Source: Symbiodinium natans
Lineage: Eukaryota; Sar; Dinophyceae; Suessiales; Symbiodiniaceae
Length of the DNA: 64,000 bases
Direction of reading: 5' to 3'
Assembly: GCA_905221605.1 (NCBI GenBank)
Contig: CAJNDS010002701.1
Span: 484,501-548,500, forward strand
The position numbers were made by a program, and so were the translations under genes. Shown here piece by piece: positions 63,973 to 64,000 of this stretch. How positions within the stretch are numbered: the first letter of the stretch is position 1; every line of letters begins with the position of its first letter. A model generated the notes under the pieces. It made no database searches. It saw nothing but the letters and a program-made list of their open reading frames with translations, and was not told where the DNA came from.

Positions 63973-64000
63973 AGTCGACGAGTCTGGCTGTAGGGGAAGC

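Overview
This window looks like dinoflagellate nuclear DNA, most probably from a symbiodiniacean-type genome. It has no operons and no bacterial-style long ORFs over the first 58 kb. Instead, short coding blocks of about 40-170 nt recognisable by protein family are scattered through long non-coding stretches. They usually begin right after AG with the next base G, and some seem to use GC instead of GT at the 5' splice site. Microsatellites, homopolymer runs and minisatellites are abundant. These are known dinoflagellate traits; the taxon itself is an inference.

Layout. Every recognisable gene from 3.4 to about 57.8 kb lies on the + strand. (1) 3.77-6.59 kb: a multi-exon Sel1-repeat protein. 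(2) about 12-24.9 kb: an EXS-domain membrane protein of the XPR1/SYG1/PHO1 (SPX-EXS) type. Five EXS exons occur in the right order, and there is a possible SPX exon upstream. (3) 32.3-33.1 kb: weak candidate exons, one coiled-coil. (4) 35.8-38.05 kb: an EF-hand protein in which one calcium loop is split exactly by a GC-AG intron. (5) 45.0-46.8 kb: a DUF218/YdcF-family protein in five exons. (6) about 50.9-57.8 kb: a set of unassigned but protein-like exons, perhaps one or two genes. Between these lie introns or intergenic DNA in which I recognise nothing, plus many tandem repeats. The largest repeats are a CCA/CAA satellite at 48.2-49.06 kb and an ACA/ACT triplet array at 58.7-59.34 kb.

The last 4.3 kb is different. 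On the - strand there are three long, apparently intronless, tandem ORFs (431, 412 and at least 398 codons) that are diverged paralogues of one protein family I do not recognise. Five copies of a conserved ~17-nt motif, all in one orientation, punctuate them. Copies lie just upstream of two start codons, over the stop codons of two ORFs, and just after the stop of the third. In three copies the core is flanked by inverted-repeat arms whose sequences differ while pairing is kept, so each unit could fold into a hairpin. This punctuated paralogue array is the best candidate for something undescribed. It meets the + strand genes tail-to-tail across the 58.7-59.3 kb triplet array, so the window also holds a convergent strand switch.
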